A DNA stretch of 64,000 bases from Nitrincola alkalisediminis. GTDB lineage: Bacteria; Pseudomonadota; Gammaproteobacteria; Pseudomonadales; Balneatricaceae. The notes beneath the pieces were generated by a model. It searched no databases. It was not told the DNA's origin and was given only the letters and a program-made list of their open reading frames with translations. The stretch is taken from positions 16,456 to 80,455 of the forward strand of contig NZ_VYTY01000015.1 of the NCBI RefSeq assembly GCF_009821115.1. Direction: 5' to 3'. This document shows, in pieces, positions 53,889 through 63,888 of this stretch (its first letter is position 1; the number at the start of each line of letters is the position of its first letter). A program made the position numbers and the translations under genes.

Positions 53889-56675
53889 ATGCAAAATATA
53901 AAACTAGATCAGTCAATAAAAACGGTTGTTCATCTAGGAGCAGGGTACTGCTCTGAGCTTGCCTTTTATCAGGATTCAAAAATTGAGCGAATCATTTTGG
54001 TTGAAGGGGATACTGAGATTGCTCAAGAGTTAAGAGAAAGCTATCAAACTATTCCATCCGTTGAAGTGGTAGAAGCTGTTGTTGATGTAGATGCTAATAC
54101 AAAACCTTTCTTTGTCTTTTCATTAAGTGAGTTGAACAGCGTAAGGAGAGCGACAAGCCTTACTGAATTTTTTCCAAGTGTACGACAGCTCAGCAGCGTG
54201 GAAAAAAACGTTCAGGACATTAATACTTTAGTTCAAAACCTTAAAATAAGTGAAGGTGCTTTGTTAGTTGTCGATTTGCCTGGTATTAGTTTAGACGTTC
54301 TTACACATCTTGAGGTACACGATCAATTATCCGTCTTTACTCAAGTTTGTGTACATGCGAATAGATCCGCTCTGTATGAGAGTGAGTCTACGGCTGATGA
54401 GCTCAAGAGTTGGATGGAAGAGCAAGGGTTTATTATTGAGGCTAAAGATGAAAACACAGACTTTGATCGACCTGTGTTTGTTTTTCAACGTAGCGCTTTG
54501 TTTATTAAGAATAAAGAGTTGCAGGAAGTAAATACTAATTTGATAAAGAAAGTCGCTGAGCAGTCTGATCTTCTATGTACTGAACGCAAAGAAAAAGCAG
54601 ATTTGTCTAATAAGCTTAATGAAGAACAAGAAAAATTTTCTACGTTACTTGCAGATCATTCAGCGTTGTCAAAGCGGAAAGAAAGTTTGGATGATGCCGT
54701 TAGTCAGCTTACAGAGCAGCTAAGTCAACTGAAAAGTGAGTTAGATGCGACGACACTAAAGAAGAATGAAGAAGTTGATCAATTAAAGAAAAAGATTGTA
54801 GATTTAGAGTCTATTCATTCGTCAGTTTCATCTGCACTCGATGATTTAAAAGTAGAACATGGTGCTCAGGCTGATCTTTTGTCTACTGAGCGGGAACAAA
54901 AAGCAGACTTGGCTAATCAACTTAAGGAAGAGCAATCTAAGCTCGCTGCGTTATTCGCAGATAATTCGGTTTTATCAAAACAGAATGAAAGTTTGGATGC
55001 TACTGTTAGTCAGCTTACAGAACAGCTAAGTCAAGTGAAAAGTGAGTTAGATGCGACGACACTAAAGAAGAATGAAGAAGTTGATCAATTAAAGAAAAAG
55101 ATCGTAGATTTAGAGTCTATTCATTCGTCAGTTTTATCCGCGCTCGATGATTTAAAAGTAGAACATGCTGCTCAGGCTGATCTTTTGTCTACTGAGCGTG
55201 AACAAAAAGCAGATTTGACTAAGCAACTTAAGGAAGAGCAATCTAAGCTCTTTGCGTTACTCGCAGATAACTCGGTATTATCTAAACAGAATGAAACTTT
55301 GGATGCTGCTGCTAGTCAGCTTACAGAGCAGCTCAGCCAAGTAAAAAATGAGTTAGAAAAGTCTGCACTTAAAAATAATGAAGACGTAAAACAATTAAAA
55401 ATCCAGATTGAAAATAATCATGCTCAAAAAAATACTGAAGTTGAAGGGTTAAAAAAACAGATATCAGAGCTACTTGTTGATCTAGATACAAAAAAATTAG
55501 CTATAGTTGGGCTTGAAAAAAATATTAGTGATCAAGTCCTAGTGTTACAAAGTGAAAAAAAATCGAAAGTCGAATTGCAAGAAACCTTAAAGAAAATACA
55601 AGCTGACTCTGAAAAAAAACTATCAGATCAGAAAGAAGCTTATACTAAAATTAAAGATGAGTTGGATAAGACAAAAGCAAAGCTTGATGAAACGCACCAG
55701 TACTTTATTAATCGTCGAAAGCAGGCCGAAGAAGGGGAAGTTAAAATTAAAGAGCTTTCTGTTATAAATGCATCTCTACAGAAAGAGCTTGATCATGCAA
55801 AGACCTTAATAGAGAACGAAGCCACCGCGAAAAAAAACTTGGATTTGTTGGAGTCTAAACTTGTAGATCTGCTAACCAAGCAAAGTGAGCAAATTAATCA
55901 AAATACCAATGCGCTTGGACAACATGTCACTCGAATGGTTACGAATTCATCAAAGCAGATTGAGTCATTTGTGGGTTTGCAGAGTTACTTTGCAAATGAT
56001 GGTCAGCCTTTAGTACTTCAAAATACAGGGCTGTCCTCGGATTTGGCTTTGTATCTAACTGAAAAAATACATTCAACGAATTTTGATTGTATTTTGCAAT
56101 TTGGTACAGGTGCAACCACCCTGTTACTTGCCAAGGCGCTTCGTAAACAGAAATTCCAAAAATCTGAAAATCATAAGCTAGTTGTTCACGATCAGTTAGA
56201 CATGGAAAAGTTAGATACTTTGCCAAGGCATATCATCTGTTTTGAACATGATAAAAAACAGACATCACAGCTTCAGACTGATCTAAATAACAGCTCATTT
56301 CATAATCTAGTAGACCTTAATTTTAGTCCGCTGGTTGATTATAGACATAAAGGTGAAGATTTCTTGTTTTACGATTGTAAAGCAAAGTTGCAACATCTTG
56401 CCCATGTTTTTAGCCAGCGAACTGCAAAGTTTCTTGTGTTAGTTGAAGGGCCAAATACACTTGATGGCTGTCTATCACGCTACCCCGTTTTAACGCACTT
56501 ACTCAAATACCTGTCTGCTCATCAGTTGCAAATACTAATTGTTGATAAAGACAATAGTTTCAATGCAGAAACTGAAAAGCGTTGGGACGAGTTGCTGGAA
56601 AAAAGAGAGTTGGTGTTTAGTAAAAAGAGGCTAGCACTTACTACGAATACTCTCTTACTAAATATAAATGTTTAA
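53889..56675 (+). CDS. Long coiled-coil protein with methyltransferase-like domains at both ends
   Basis: A 928-residue soluble protein with a base composition richer in A/T than its neighbours. Residues 1-205 resemble a SAM-methyltransferase Rossmann fold (VVHLGAGYCSELAFY, then IILVEGDTEIAQ). Residues about 215-710 are a highly charged coiled coil containing tandem 102-residue repeats (residues 225-326, 327-428 and a partial third from 429). Residues about 715-928 are a second Rossmann-like unit (CILQFGTGATTLLLAKAL, IICFEHDKKQTSQL, FLFYDCKA, FLVLVEG). Neither end has a motif that proves catalysis. Coiled-coil proteins with enzyme domains can act as chain-length rulers in polysaccharide synthesis, which is one possible role. 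ATG at 53889 follows GGAAA and the ops leader. Confidence 0.7.
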   Translation: MQNIKLDQSIKTVVHLGAGYCSELAFYQDSKIERIILVEGDTEIAQELRESYQTIPSVEVVEAVVDVDANTKPFFVFSLSELNSVRRATSLTEFFPSVRQLSSVEKNVQDINTLVQNLKISEGALLVVDLPGISLDVLTHLEVHDQLSVFTQVCVHANRSALYESESTADELKSWMEEQGFIIEAKDENTDFDRPVFVFQRSALFIKNKELQEVNTNLIKKVAEQSDLLCTERKEKADLSNKLNEEQEKFSTLLADHSALSKRKESLDDAVSQLTEQLSQLKSELDATTLKKNEEVDQLKKKIVDLESIHSSVSSALDDLKVEHGAQADLLSTEREQKADLANQLKEEQSKLAALFADNSVLSKQNESLDATVSQLTEQLSQVKSELDATTLKKNEEVDQLKKKIVDLESIHSSVLSALDDLKVEHAAQADLLSTEREQKADLTKQLKEEQSKLFALLADNSVLSKQNETLDAAASQLTEQLSQVKNELEKSALKNNEDVKQLKIQIENNHAQKNTEVEGLKKQISELLVDLDTKKLAIVGLEKNISDQVLVLQSEKKSKVELQETLKKIQADSEKKLSDQKEAYTKIKDELDKTKAKLDETHQYFINRRKQAEEGEVKIKELSVINASLQKELDHAKTLIENEATAKKNLDLLESKLVDLLTKQSEQINQNTNALGQHVTRMVTNSSKQIESFVGLQSYFANDGQPLVLQNTGLSSDLALYLTEKIHSTNFDCILQFGTGATTLLLAKALRKQKFQKSENHKLVVHDQLDMEKLDTLPRHIICFEHDKKQTSQLQTDLNNSSFHNLVDLNFSPLVDYRHKGEDFLFYDCKAKLQHLAHVFSQRTAKFLVLVEGPNTLDGCLSRYPVLTHLLKYLSAHQLQILIVDKDNSFNAETEKRWDELLEKRELVFSKKRLALTTNTLLLNINV
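54561..55368 (+). repeat. 306-bp in-frame tandem repeats in the coiled-coil gene
   Basis: Copy 1 covers 54561-54866, copy 2 54867-55172 and a partial copy 3 starts at 55173. The period is 306 bp (102 codons). The second half of copies 1 and 2 is almost identical at DNA level, implying recent duplication or gene conversion. Confidence 0.9.
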
Positions 56676-56688
56676 TATGGAAATAATC

Positions 56689-56976
56689 ATGGGGACTTTG
56701 ATTAAATTAGCAGTTGAAAACTTCAAACAAGGAAACTATCAACAGGCAAAAGAGTATTACCAAAAAGCCAGTGTGGCCTATGGTGAAGAGCTCTTTAAAG
56801 AAAATATTATTATTTGTGAACGCTATTTATCATTAGATACGTCTTGTGCTTTATCTACCGATCAAGAATCTGTTACAATTTCTGAAAAAACACAGTTAAT
56901 TCAGACACAAGCATTACTCGAGTACTATTACACGCAGTGTCAGGAACTTCAACACAAACTTATGGATGTTAAGTGA
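56689..56976 (+). CDS. Small TPR-like protein of unknown function
   Basis: A 95-residue soluble protein. The start [29 protein letters not shown] is a good tetratricopeptide-type helix pair; the C-terminal 30 residues are helical with a YYYTQC motif. I chose ATG at 56689, with GGAA about seven bases upstream; ATGs at 56668 and 56677 are alternatives. It sits between the coiled-coil gene and wecB, and may be an adaptor for a protein complex. No named family is recognised. Confidence 0.65.
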   Translation: MGTLIKLAVENFKQGNYQQAKEYYQKASVAYGEELFKENIIICERYLSLDTSCALSTDQESVTISEKTQLIQTQALLEYYYTQCQELQHKLMDVK

Positions 56977-56977
56977 A

Positions 56978-58108
56978 ATGCAAACCCCTAAAAAAATACT
57001 GACTGTTTTTGGTACACGACCAGAAGCGATTAAAATGGCCCCCTTAGCCTTGCAATTAGCGGCTGATGAGCGTTTTGACGCCAAAGTCTGTGTGACTGCA
57101 CAACATAGAGAAATGCTTGATCAGGTTTTAGAACTGTTTGAATTAAAACCTGATTTTGATCTTAATTTAATGAAGCCCGGGCAGGATTTAACGGATATTA
57201 CAACGGGTATTCTACAAGGACTTAAACAGGTTTTTTTAGATTTTAAACCTGATGTTGTTCTTGTTCATGGTGACACTGCCACGACTTTCGCCACCACTTT
57301 AGCAGCTTACTATCAGCAAATTGCAGTTGGTCACGTGGAAGCGGGGTTAAGAACTGGCAATATTTATTCGCCCTGGCCTGAAGAAGGTAATCGCAAACTA
57401 ACGGGTGCACTTGCTAATATTCATTTTGCTCCTACGTCAACGTCAAAGCAAAACTTGCTTAATGAAGGTGTCAGTCCCGAGTGTGTTCATGTTACCGGCA
57501 ATACGGTGATTGATGCGCTTTTCGAAGTTATTGAAAAGCTTAAGAGCAATGCGAACCTTTCCAGTCAGTTCAATACTCAATTTGAATTTTTAGACTCTTC
57601 AAAAAAATTGATATTGGTTACAGGCCATCGTCGAGAAAGTTTCGGAGGTGGATTTGAGCGGATCTGTCAGGCACTTGCTAACACGGCGATAAGTCATCCA
57701 GATGTTGAAATCGTTTACCCAGTTCACTTAAATCCTAATGTACAAGAGCCCGTCAATCGTTTATTGGCAGGTATTGATAACATTCATTTGATCGACCCTT
57801 TAGATTATTTACCCTTTGTGTATTTAATGAACCAAGCTCACATCATTCTCACTGACTCAGGTGGAATTCAGGAAGAGGCGCCATCTTTAGGAAAGCCTGT
57901 GTTGGTTATGCGAGATACCACTGAAAGGCCTGAGGCGGTTGAAGCGGGCACTGTTAAATTGGTCGGAACAGATTCTGATGTGATTACTCAGGAACTGACT
58001 CGTCTTTTACGTGACCAAGATGCTTACAATACAATGAGTTTTGCTCACAATCCGTATGGTGATGGTCAAGCATGCCTTCGTATACGCGATTATCTTGCAA
58101 GTCTTTAA
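56978..58108 (+). CDS. wecB: UDP-N-acetylglucosamine 2-epimerase (non-hydrolysing)
   Basis: A 376-residue cytoplasmic enzyme that interconverts UDP-GlcNAc and UDP-ManNAc. The family start [57 protein letters not shown] and [19 protein letters not shown] are all present. I use ATG at 56978; ATG at 56966 would add MLSE and overlap the previous gene. Together with the downstream dehydrogenase it makes UDP-ManNAcA, implying that sugar in the glycan. Confidence 0.95.
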   Translation: MQTPKKILTVFGTRPEAIKMAPLALQLAADERFDAKVCVTAQHREMLDQVLELFELKPDFDLNLMKPGQDLTDITTGILQGLKQVFLDFKPDVVLVHGDTATTFATTLAAYYQQIAVGHVEAGLRTGNIYSPWPEEGNRKLTGALANIHFAPTSTSKQNLLNEGVSPECVHVTGNTVIDALFEVIEKLKSNANLSSQFNTQFEFLDSSKKLILVTGHRRESFGGGFERICQALANTAISHPDVEIVYPVHLNPNVQEPVNRLLAGIDNIHLIDPLDYLPFVYLMNQAHIILTDSGGIQEEAPSLGKPVLVMRDTTERPEAVEAGTVKLVGTDSDVITQELTRLLRDQDAYNTMSFAHNPYGDGQACLRIRDYLASL

Positions 58109-58134
58109 TTTTTACTTTACAAAAGGAATTCTAA

Positions 58135-59418
58135 ATGAGTTTTAAAACAATTTCAGTCGTGGGTCTTGGATATATCGGTTTACCAACAGCGGCTGTGTTT
58201 GCATCTAGAAAACAACCTGTTATAGGGGTCGATGTTAATCAACATGCTGTTGACACAATCAACAAGGGTGAAATACACATCGTTGAACCTGAGTTGGATA
58301 TAGTTGTCCGTGCAGCTGTATCTCAAGGGTTTTTAAAAGCTGTAACAAAACCTGAACCTGCTGATGCTTTTATGTTGGCAGTGCCTACACCTTTTATTCA
58401 CGACACTGAAGGTGATAGCCATAAAGCCGATTTGAGTTATATCGAAGCCGCCAGTAAGGCGATCGCACCCGTATTAAAATCAGGCGATCTTGTTGTTTTA
58501 GAGTCAACCAGTCCCGTTGGTGCAACGGAGCAAATGGCCGCATGGCTTGCGGAGGCTCGTCCTGATCTAACTTTTCCACAAACACATGGTGAGTCATCGG
58601 ATATCCGAATTGCGCATTGTCCAGAGCGTGTTTTGCCGGGGCATGTGATACGTGAACTCGTTGAAAATGATCGAGTGATCGGCGGCTTGACGTCCAAGTG
58701 TTCACAGCGCGCAGTTGAACTGTATAAAATTATCGTTGAAGGTGAGTGTGTCGTTACTAACGCTCGCACTGCTGAAATGGCAAAGTTAACGGAAAATAGT
58801 TTCCGAGATGTCAATATTGCATTTGCGAATGAGCTTTCAACTATCTGTCATGAGCTAAATATTAATGTTTGGGAGCTTATCACTCTCGCTAATCGTCATC
58901 CTCGTGTGAGTATTCTGCAGCCGGGTGCAGGTGTTGGTGGGCACTGTATAGCCGTAGATCCATGGTTCATTGTTGACTCATGCCCAGAGCATGCTCGTCT
59001 GATTAAAACTGCCAGAATAGTCAACGATGATAAGCCTAAGTGGGTACTAGAGCAGATTAAACAGCAACTCGATCAAATACATCAAAATAAACCCAATGTA
59101 TCGAGAGCCTCAATCAAGGTTGCCTGTTTGGGCATTGCGTTTAAGCCGGATATCGATGACCTGCGTGAGAGTCCAGCTATGGGCATTGCAGAGCAAGTGT
59201 CGGCCTTAGGCTGCCAGCTGATGATTGTTGAGCCGAACATACATCAATTACCTAAAACACTCGCTCAATCAGCTTCTTTAGTTTCCCTTGATGAAGCGCT
59301 AGTCCAAGCTGATGTTGTTGCCGTTCTTGTTAAACATAAACCCTTTATTGAAAACACGGCAAAACTGATCAATTTAGCTCATATAATTGATGCTGTTGGT
59401 TTACTTAACACAAAATAA
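58135..59418 (+). CDS. wecC: UDP-N-acetyl-D-mannosamine dehydrogenase
   Basis: A 427-residue NAD-dependent enzyme that oxidises UDP-ManNAc to UDP-ManNAcA. The Rossmann loop is VVGLGYIGLPTAAVFA near residue 8, the catalytic cysteine is Cys271 in GGHCIAVDPWF, and the C-terminal nucleotide-sugar domain has CLGIAFKPDIDDLRESP. AAAGGA lies just before ATG at 58135. It is 26 bp after wecB, so the pair is co-transcribed. Its stop abuts the glycosyltransferase start. Confidence 0.94.
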   Translation: MSFKTISVVGLGYIGLPTAAVFASRKQPVIGVDVNQHAVDTINKGEIHIVEPELDIVVRAAVSQGFLKAVTKPEPADAFMLAVPTPFIHDTEGDSHKADLSYIEAASKAIAPVLKSGDLVVLESTSPVGATEQMAAWLAEARPDLTFPQTHGESSDIRIAHCPERVLPGHVIRELVENDRVIGGLTSKCSQRAVELYKIIVEGECVVTNARTAEMAKLTENSFRDVNIAFANELSTICHELNINVWELITLANRHPRVSILQPGAGVGGHCIAVDPWFIVDSCPEHARLIKTARIVNDDKPKWVLEQIKQQLDQIHQNKPNVSRASIKVACLGIAFKPDIDDLRESPAMGIAEQVSALGCQLMIVEPNIHQLPKTLAQSASLVSLDEALVQADVVAVLVKHKPFIENTAKLINLAHIIDAVGLLNTK

Positions 59419-62400
59419 ATGATGATCCGCAGGCATCGGTTAGATGCCTGCACTAAGGAATACCCTGAGGTCTTTTGTAATATGGATGCGCTTCTTCAGC
59501 TTGCACAGCAGTGTGCTCAGCAGTCAGCAGTAAATTTTTTTCCAATTCACAACCGTGTTGCATACGTTGTCAGTCACGGTCAAAGCTACGCAAGCAATGG
59601 CTATGCAATCAGAACTCAAGCCGTGGCGAAGGCGCTTAACGAACATGGCTTTGAGGTGCTATGTTTTGTTAAGCCTGGTCGCCCGTGGGAGTTGAATAAA
59701 GATATTACAAAAGACATCGCACCAGAAGTGATAGTTGATGGTGTGCGCTACATCCACAGTCGCTTGTGGGAAAAAGCACATAATGCACAAAAACAGTTTG
59801 AAAAGAGTGTTGAAAAGTTCGTTGAACTTTTTCAAGTGTATCGTCCTAGCGTTGTCTTAGCGGCTTCAAATTGGATAGTAGGACTGCCTGCTTGGGTTGC
59901 AGCAAAGCGTCTTGGTATTCCATTTCACAACGAGGTGCGTGGTTTTTGGGAGCTTTCGCGTGATGCACGTGAGCCCGGATATGCAGATACAGAAGAGTAT
60001 CAGATTGAGAAGGAGCGAGATACGTTTGTTTCGATACAAGCTGAAACAGTATTTACATTAAATAATTCTATGAAAAACGAATTGATCAATCGTGGTATAG
60101 ATGGTAGAAAAATTCATATATTACCCAATGCAGTCAATAAGTTACCTGATATTAAGAATGTGGACCCTAGACTGATTGAAGAGCTGGGAATTGCAGAAAA
60201 TGAAAAAGTTATCGGTTACATTGGTAGCTTCAGTGCCTATGAAGGCTTAGACATATTAGTCGAAGCTTGTTCTATATTAGTTGATCAGGGACAAAAGCTG
60301 AAATTGTTGCTAGTTGGTGATAATCAGCCGCTGACTGTTAATTTATCAAGTAATCATCATAAAAGTAATTATTCTAAGCTGCCATGGGTTGTAGAAGTAG
60401 GGAGAGTCCCACATGCTAATGTAGCTCATTATTATGCCTTGATCGACCTCATTGTGATACCGCGTAAAAAATTTTCAGTATGTGGACTTGTTCCACCGAT
60501 GAAAATAGTGGAAGCACTAAGTTATAGAAAAGGGATAATTGTATCAGATGTGGCAGCATTAAAAGAATATGCAGATAGGTATGAACATGTAGTAACTTTT
60601 GAATCAGAAAATTCAAAAAGCCTAGTAATGAAAATGCAAAAAGCATTCAGTATGCCTATACCTCAAGAAGTTGACCTATTAATGACAACGTATATTAGTT
60701 CATTAGTGAACAAGTTGTCAGTAATGAAACAAACTGTGAGTAAAGAAAACACTCCTGTATTAGATTTTACTTTACTTGAATCATTCTCAAAAAATAATAA
60801 TGTTGATAAAGTAAAGGGAGATAATAAAACTAATATTTTAAAAGCTATTTCAATTATGGATGAAATATCAGAAGAGTGTTGGAAGTACGAGTTTAAAAAT
60901 TTCAGAATTAATAGAAATAACTATAAATCACAAGTTGAAAGTTCTAGTGCTTCATTTGCATTCTTAGAGAGTTGCTGGAAGGGTAACGGTGGATCATGGG
61001 AGTATGCTTTTACATCGCCAGGTTTAAAGCATGCTAATGCTCAAGCACTGTTGGATTTAATACCTATAATCAGGCATAAAGGAATGCCTATTGTCTTCTG
61101 GAATAAAGAAGATCCTATGCATTATGAGCGTTACCTACCTATTGCGAAACAAGCTGATATAATATTTACTACTGACTCGAATAAGGTAATTGATTATCAA
61201 AGAGATATACCATCAGCGGATGTACATGCAGTTCCTTTTGCTGCGCAGCAAAAAATATGCAATCCATCAAATAGATTTAAAATACAGCCGGAGTCTGTAT
61301 GTTTCGCAGGCTCATACTATAGTGAAGGGCATGATGATCGTAAACAACAAATGCACGCACTGTTGCCATCAATAATAGACTTTAATGGTGCTATTTATGA
61401 TCGTTTTTCAAAATTAAATAATGATAGATATAAGTTTCCTGAAATTTTTCACCCCTTTATTCGTGATGCAGTACCATTTAATGAAATTGTGCAGCTTTAC
61501 AAGCGATTTAAAGTTTTTTTGAATGTTAATACAATTGTAGACTCTCCTACAATGATGTCGCGTAGAGTTTATGAACTACTAGCATGTGGAACCCCTGTTG
61601 TATCTACTCCATCAAAAGCTATTGAAGAACAGTTTTCAGGGATAGTACAGATGGCATCAGATTCAAAAGAAGCAAATCAGATAATTGAGAAGTTATTATC
61701 TGATGACCATTATTGGGAAAAAATATCACATCTTGGTTATCGAGAAGTGATGACTAAGCACACATATACACATCGTTTAGAGTCGATAAAAAAATCACTT
61801 GGGTTCAGTATCCATGAAGGAAAACCGCTTGTGAGCATTATTACATGTACTCGTCGACCAAATATGATTGATCGAATAGTAGAGAATATGACCAGGCAAA
61901 ATCATCCCAATTGTGAATTGATTTTAGTTGTTCAGGATTTTACATGTTCTGAAATTCAAGATTTAATTTTAAAACTTACGCGAAATCCATCAAATATTAA
62001 TCGAGTTGAGCTTATTTCAAATGATAGTCAGAATGTAACTTTAGGTGAGCGTTTTAATCATGCCGCAACATATGCTAAGGGTGAGTATATTGCAAAAATG
62101 GATGATGATGATTTTTATTTTCAGAATTATCTGTCTGATATGCTTATTCCATTTAGTTTTGGTGATTTTGGAATGGTTGGAAAGAAAGAGCTTTATATGT
62201 ATCTTTCAGGGTCGAATAAACTTATTAAGCGATTCTCAGGAATGAAGCATAGAGTTGTTGATTTCGTCGCAGGTCCTACATTTGTAATCAGAAGATCAGT
62301 GTTTAACGAGGTTAAATTTGAATCCAGAAATACTGGTGAAGATAGTTCTTTTATAAAAAATATTCAAGCTGCAGGCTATAAGATTTATGCTTCGGACCCT

Positions 62401-62529
62401 TTTAATTTTATCCAGTTTAGAGCAGACCCGAGTAAGCATACATGGGGAGTATCAGATGAAGAGATCTTACAGGGTAAGCAAACTCAGATTGTAGATAATT
62501 ATTTTAATTCAAGTCGAGTTGATTTTTAG
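59419..62529 (+). CDS. Three-domain glycosyltransferase
   Basis: A 1036-residue protein. Residues about 45-420 are a GT4-type domain (SNGYAIRTQAVAKALNEHGF, ILPNAVN, IGYIGSFSAYEGLDILVEA, KIVEALSYRKGIIVSD). Residues about 500-800 resemble CgeB/DUF3880 with a group-1 C-terminal half (VFWNKEDPMHYE, VCFAGSYYSEGHDDR, RRVYELLACGTPVVSTPS). Residues about 805-1036 are a GT2-type domain (VSIITCTRRPNMID, then KMDDDDFY as the metal motif). Three active domains in one chain suggest a polymerase building a multi-sugar repeat. The start is ATG at 59419 right after wecC's stop; ATG at 59482 is an alternative. From roughly 60.05 kb the DNA becomes markedly A/T-rich. Confidence 0.85.
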   Translation: MMIRRHRLDACTKEYPEVFCNMDALLQLAQQCAQQSAVNFFPIHNRVAYVVSHGQSYASNGYAIRTQAVAKALNEHGFEVLCFVKPGRPWELNKDITKDIAPEVIVDGVRYIHSRLWEKAHNAQKQFEKSVEKFVELFQVYRPSVVLAASNWIVGLPAWVAAKRLGIPFHNEVRGFWELSRDAREPGYADTEEYQIEKERDTFVSIQAETVFTLNNSMKNELINRGIDGRKIHILPNAVNKLPDIKNVDPRLIEELGIAENEKVIGYIGSFSAYEGLDILVEACSILVDQGQKLKLLLVGDNQPLTVNLSSNHHKSNYSKLPWVVEVGRVPHANVAHYYALIDLIVIPRKKFSVCGLVPPMKIVEALSYRKGIIVSDVAALKEYADRYEHVVTFESENSKSLVMKMQKAFSMPIPQEVDLLMTTYISSLVNKLSVMKQTVSKENTPVLDFTLLESFSKNNNVDKVKGDNKTNILKAISIMDEISEECWKYEFKNFRINRNNYKSQVESSSASFAFLESCWKGNGGSWEYAFTSPGLKHANAQALLDLIPIIRHKGMPIVFWNKEDPMHYERYLPIAKQADIIFTTDSNKVIDYQRDIPSADVHAVPFAAQQKICNPSNRFKIQPESVCFAGSYYSEGHDDRKQQMHALLPSIIDFNGAIYDRFSKLNNDRYKFPEIFHPFIRDAVPFNEIVQLYKRFKVFLNVNTIVDSPTMMSRRVYELLACGTPVVSTPSKAIEEQFSGIVQMASDSKEANQIIEKLLSDDHYWEKISHLGYREVMTKHTYTHRLESIKKSLGFSIHEGKPLVSIITCTRRPNMIDRIVENMTRQNHPNCELILVVQDFTCSEIQDLILKLTRNPSNINRVELISNDSQNVTLGERFNHAATYAKGEYIAKMDDDDFYFQNYLSDMLIPFSFGDFGMVGKKELYMYLSGSNKLIKRFSGMKHRVVDFVAGPTFVIRRSVFNEVKFESRNTGEDSSFIKNIQAAGYKIYASDPFNFIQFRADPSKHTWGVSDEEILQGKQTQIVDNYFNSSRVDF

Positions 62530-62636
62530 TTTTTATTTAGAGGGTGATGGTTCGTGCCATGTTAGTAATTATGTTAATTTCTTCCATAAATCTTTGATTT
62601 TAATAAATAAAAAGGTTCAAGGTTAGGGGGGTCATT
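62530..62636 (+). other. Gap between glycosyltransferase and insertion sequence
   Basis: A short A/T-rich stretch of about 107 bp with no gene. It ends at a GGGGGG run next to the insertion element; no terminator is clear. Confidence 0.4.
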
Positions 62637-63888
62637 AAACCCCTTGCTATCAGTGGCTTTGATCAAAAAGCGGAGACAGAAAAATTAGCTTAAACCCAAC
62701 AAGTATGGTCTGATGCAAGGATTATATTCTCATCAGGTATCATCATGAACCCACAAGACCCGCTAAGCCATTTTTCAATTCTTAAAGACTATCGCTAAGA
62801 TTGGAAGGAGGAGCATTCGCTTTCTGACATTTTATTACTGACCGTTTGCGTTGTGATTGCAGGAGCTGAAGGCTGGGAAGAAATCCCAGGTTTTGGTGAA
62901 GCGCATCTTGATGAGTTGAAGTGCTACGGCGATTTTGAAAATGGAATTCCAAGACACAATACGATTGCCCGAGTGATCGCAAGCTTGAATTCGAGTCAAA
63001 TGCAAACATGTTTTTCAGAATCGATGAAAAGCTGTCATATATTAACAGAGGGCATATTATTGCGTTTGATGGAAAGACGCTTCGGAGCACTTACGACAAG
63101 AGTCGTCGGCGCGGTGCAATCCATATGATTAGTGCATTTTGTGTTGAAAGTTGTATGGTGATTGGGCAGCTCAGAATAGCGGAAAAAAGCAATGAGATAA
63201 CGGCGATTCCAGAGTTGTTAAAATTGCTAGAAATCCGTGGATGCCTTGTGACACTAGATGCTATGGGCTGTCAGCGTGCGATTGCTAAGGCGATCATTGA
63301 TAAAAAAGCCGATTACTTGTTGGCTGTAAAAGGCAATCAACCTCGTCTGGAAAAGCCTTCAAAGAGCATTTCCCGATGAGTCGTTTACTGCATACGAAGG
63401 TGATTGTTTTAGTACAACCGAATCGAGTCATGGCCGTAATGAAACGCGATTATATGTTGTCAGTGATGTGTTTGATGAGTTCGTAAACTTGTCATTTTAT
63501 TGGCCAAAAATGAAGAGTATTGGGGTGGCCATTTCATTTCGACAAGAAGGTGAAACCATCCCTGACCATGCGCAAGTTCGCTATTATATTTCGTCTGAAA
63601 TCTTAACCGCGGAGCGCTTTTCACAAGCTGTTCTCCAACACTGGTTTATTGAGAATAAATTGCATTAGTCATTGGATGTTGCGTTTAAAGAAGATGCTTG
63701 TCGGATACGTCGTGAAGATGCCGAGGAGAACCTCGCATGAATTTGGCATATAGCGATGAACTTCTTGAAAAGTGAAAAGATCTTTAAAGCAGGCATTCAA
63801 AGGAAGCGAAAGAAGGCTACGATGAGTCGAGAGTATTTATCGCAAGTCTTAGAGATATGCTGGGCTTTATGATCAGGGGAATATCATG
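62637..63888 (+). mobile_element. Decayed ISAs1/H-repeat-type insertion sequence
   Basis: This 1252-bp unit begins at AAACCCCTTGCTATCAGTGG and is followed immediately by a second copy starting with the same sequence. It carries a transposase remnant of the ISAs1 (H-repeat-associated) family. The exact terminal inverted repeats and target duplication cannot be fixed from the sequence. Confidence 0.75.
62745..63872 (+). pseudogene. ISAs1-family transposase remnant
   Basis: The frame starts at ATG 62745 with NPQDPLSHFSILKDYR and hits an in-frame TAA at 62796-62798. Beyond it, H-repeat transposase blocks follow in different frames: [20 protein letters not shown], then after a shift near 63045 [21 protein letters not shown] and [15 protein letters not shown], then after two single-base losses at about 63355-63374 ESSHGRNETRLYVVSDV and RYYISSEILTAERFSQA. 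Further stops occur at 63666 (after ENKLH) and near 63737. The DDE-type region is recognisable but no functional protein can be made. The family match is strong, the gene is clearly dead. Confidence 0.88.

Noticed and set aside
59419..62529. Reading the glycosyltransferase as an assembly artefact of three genes
   Set aside because: The frame is open for 1036 codons through two composition zones without a stop, and domain boundaries join smoothly; a real fusion is simpler.
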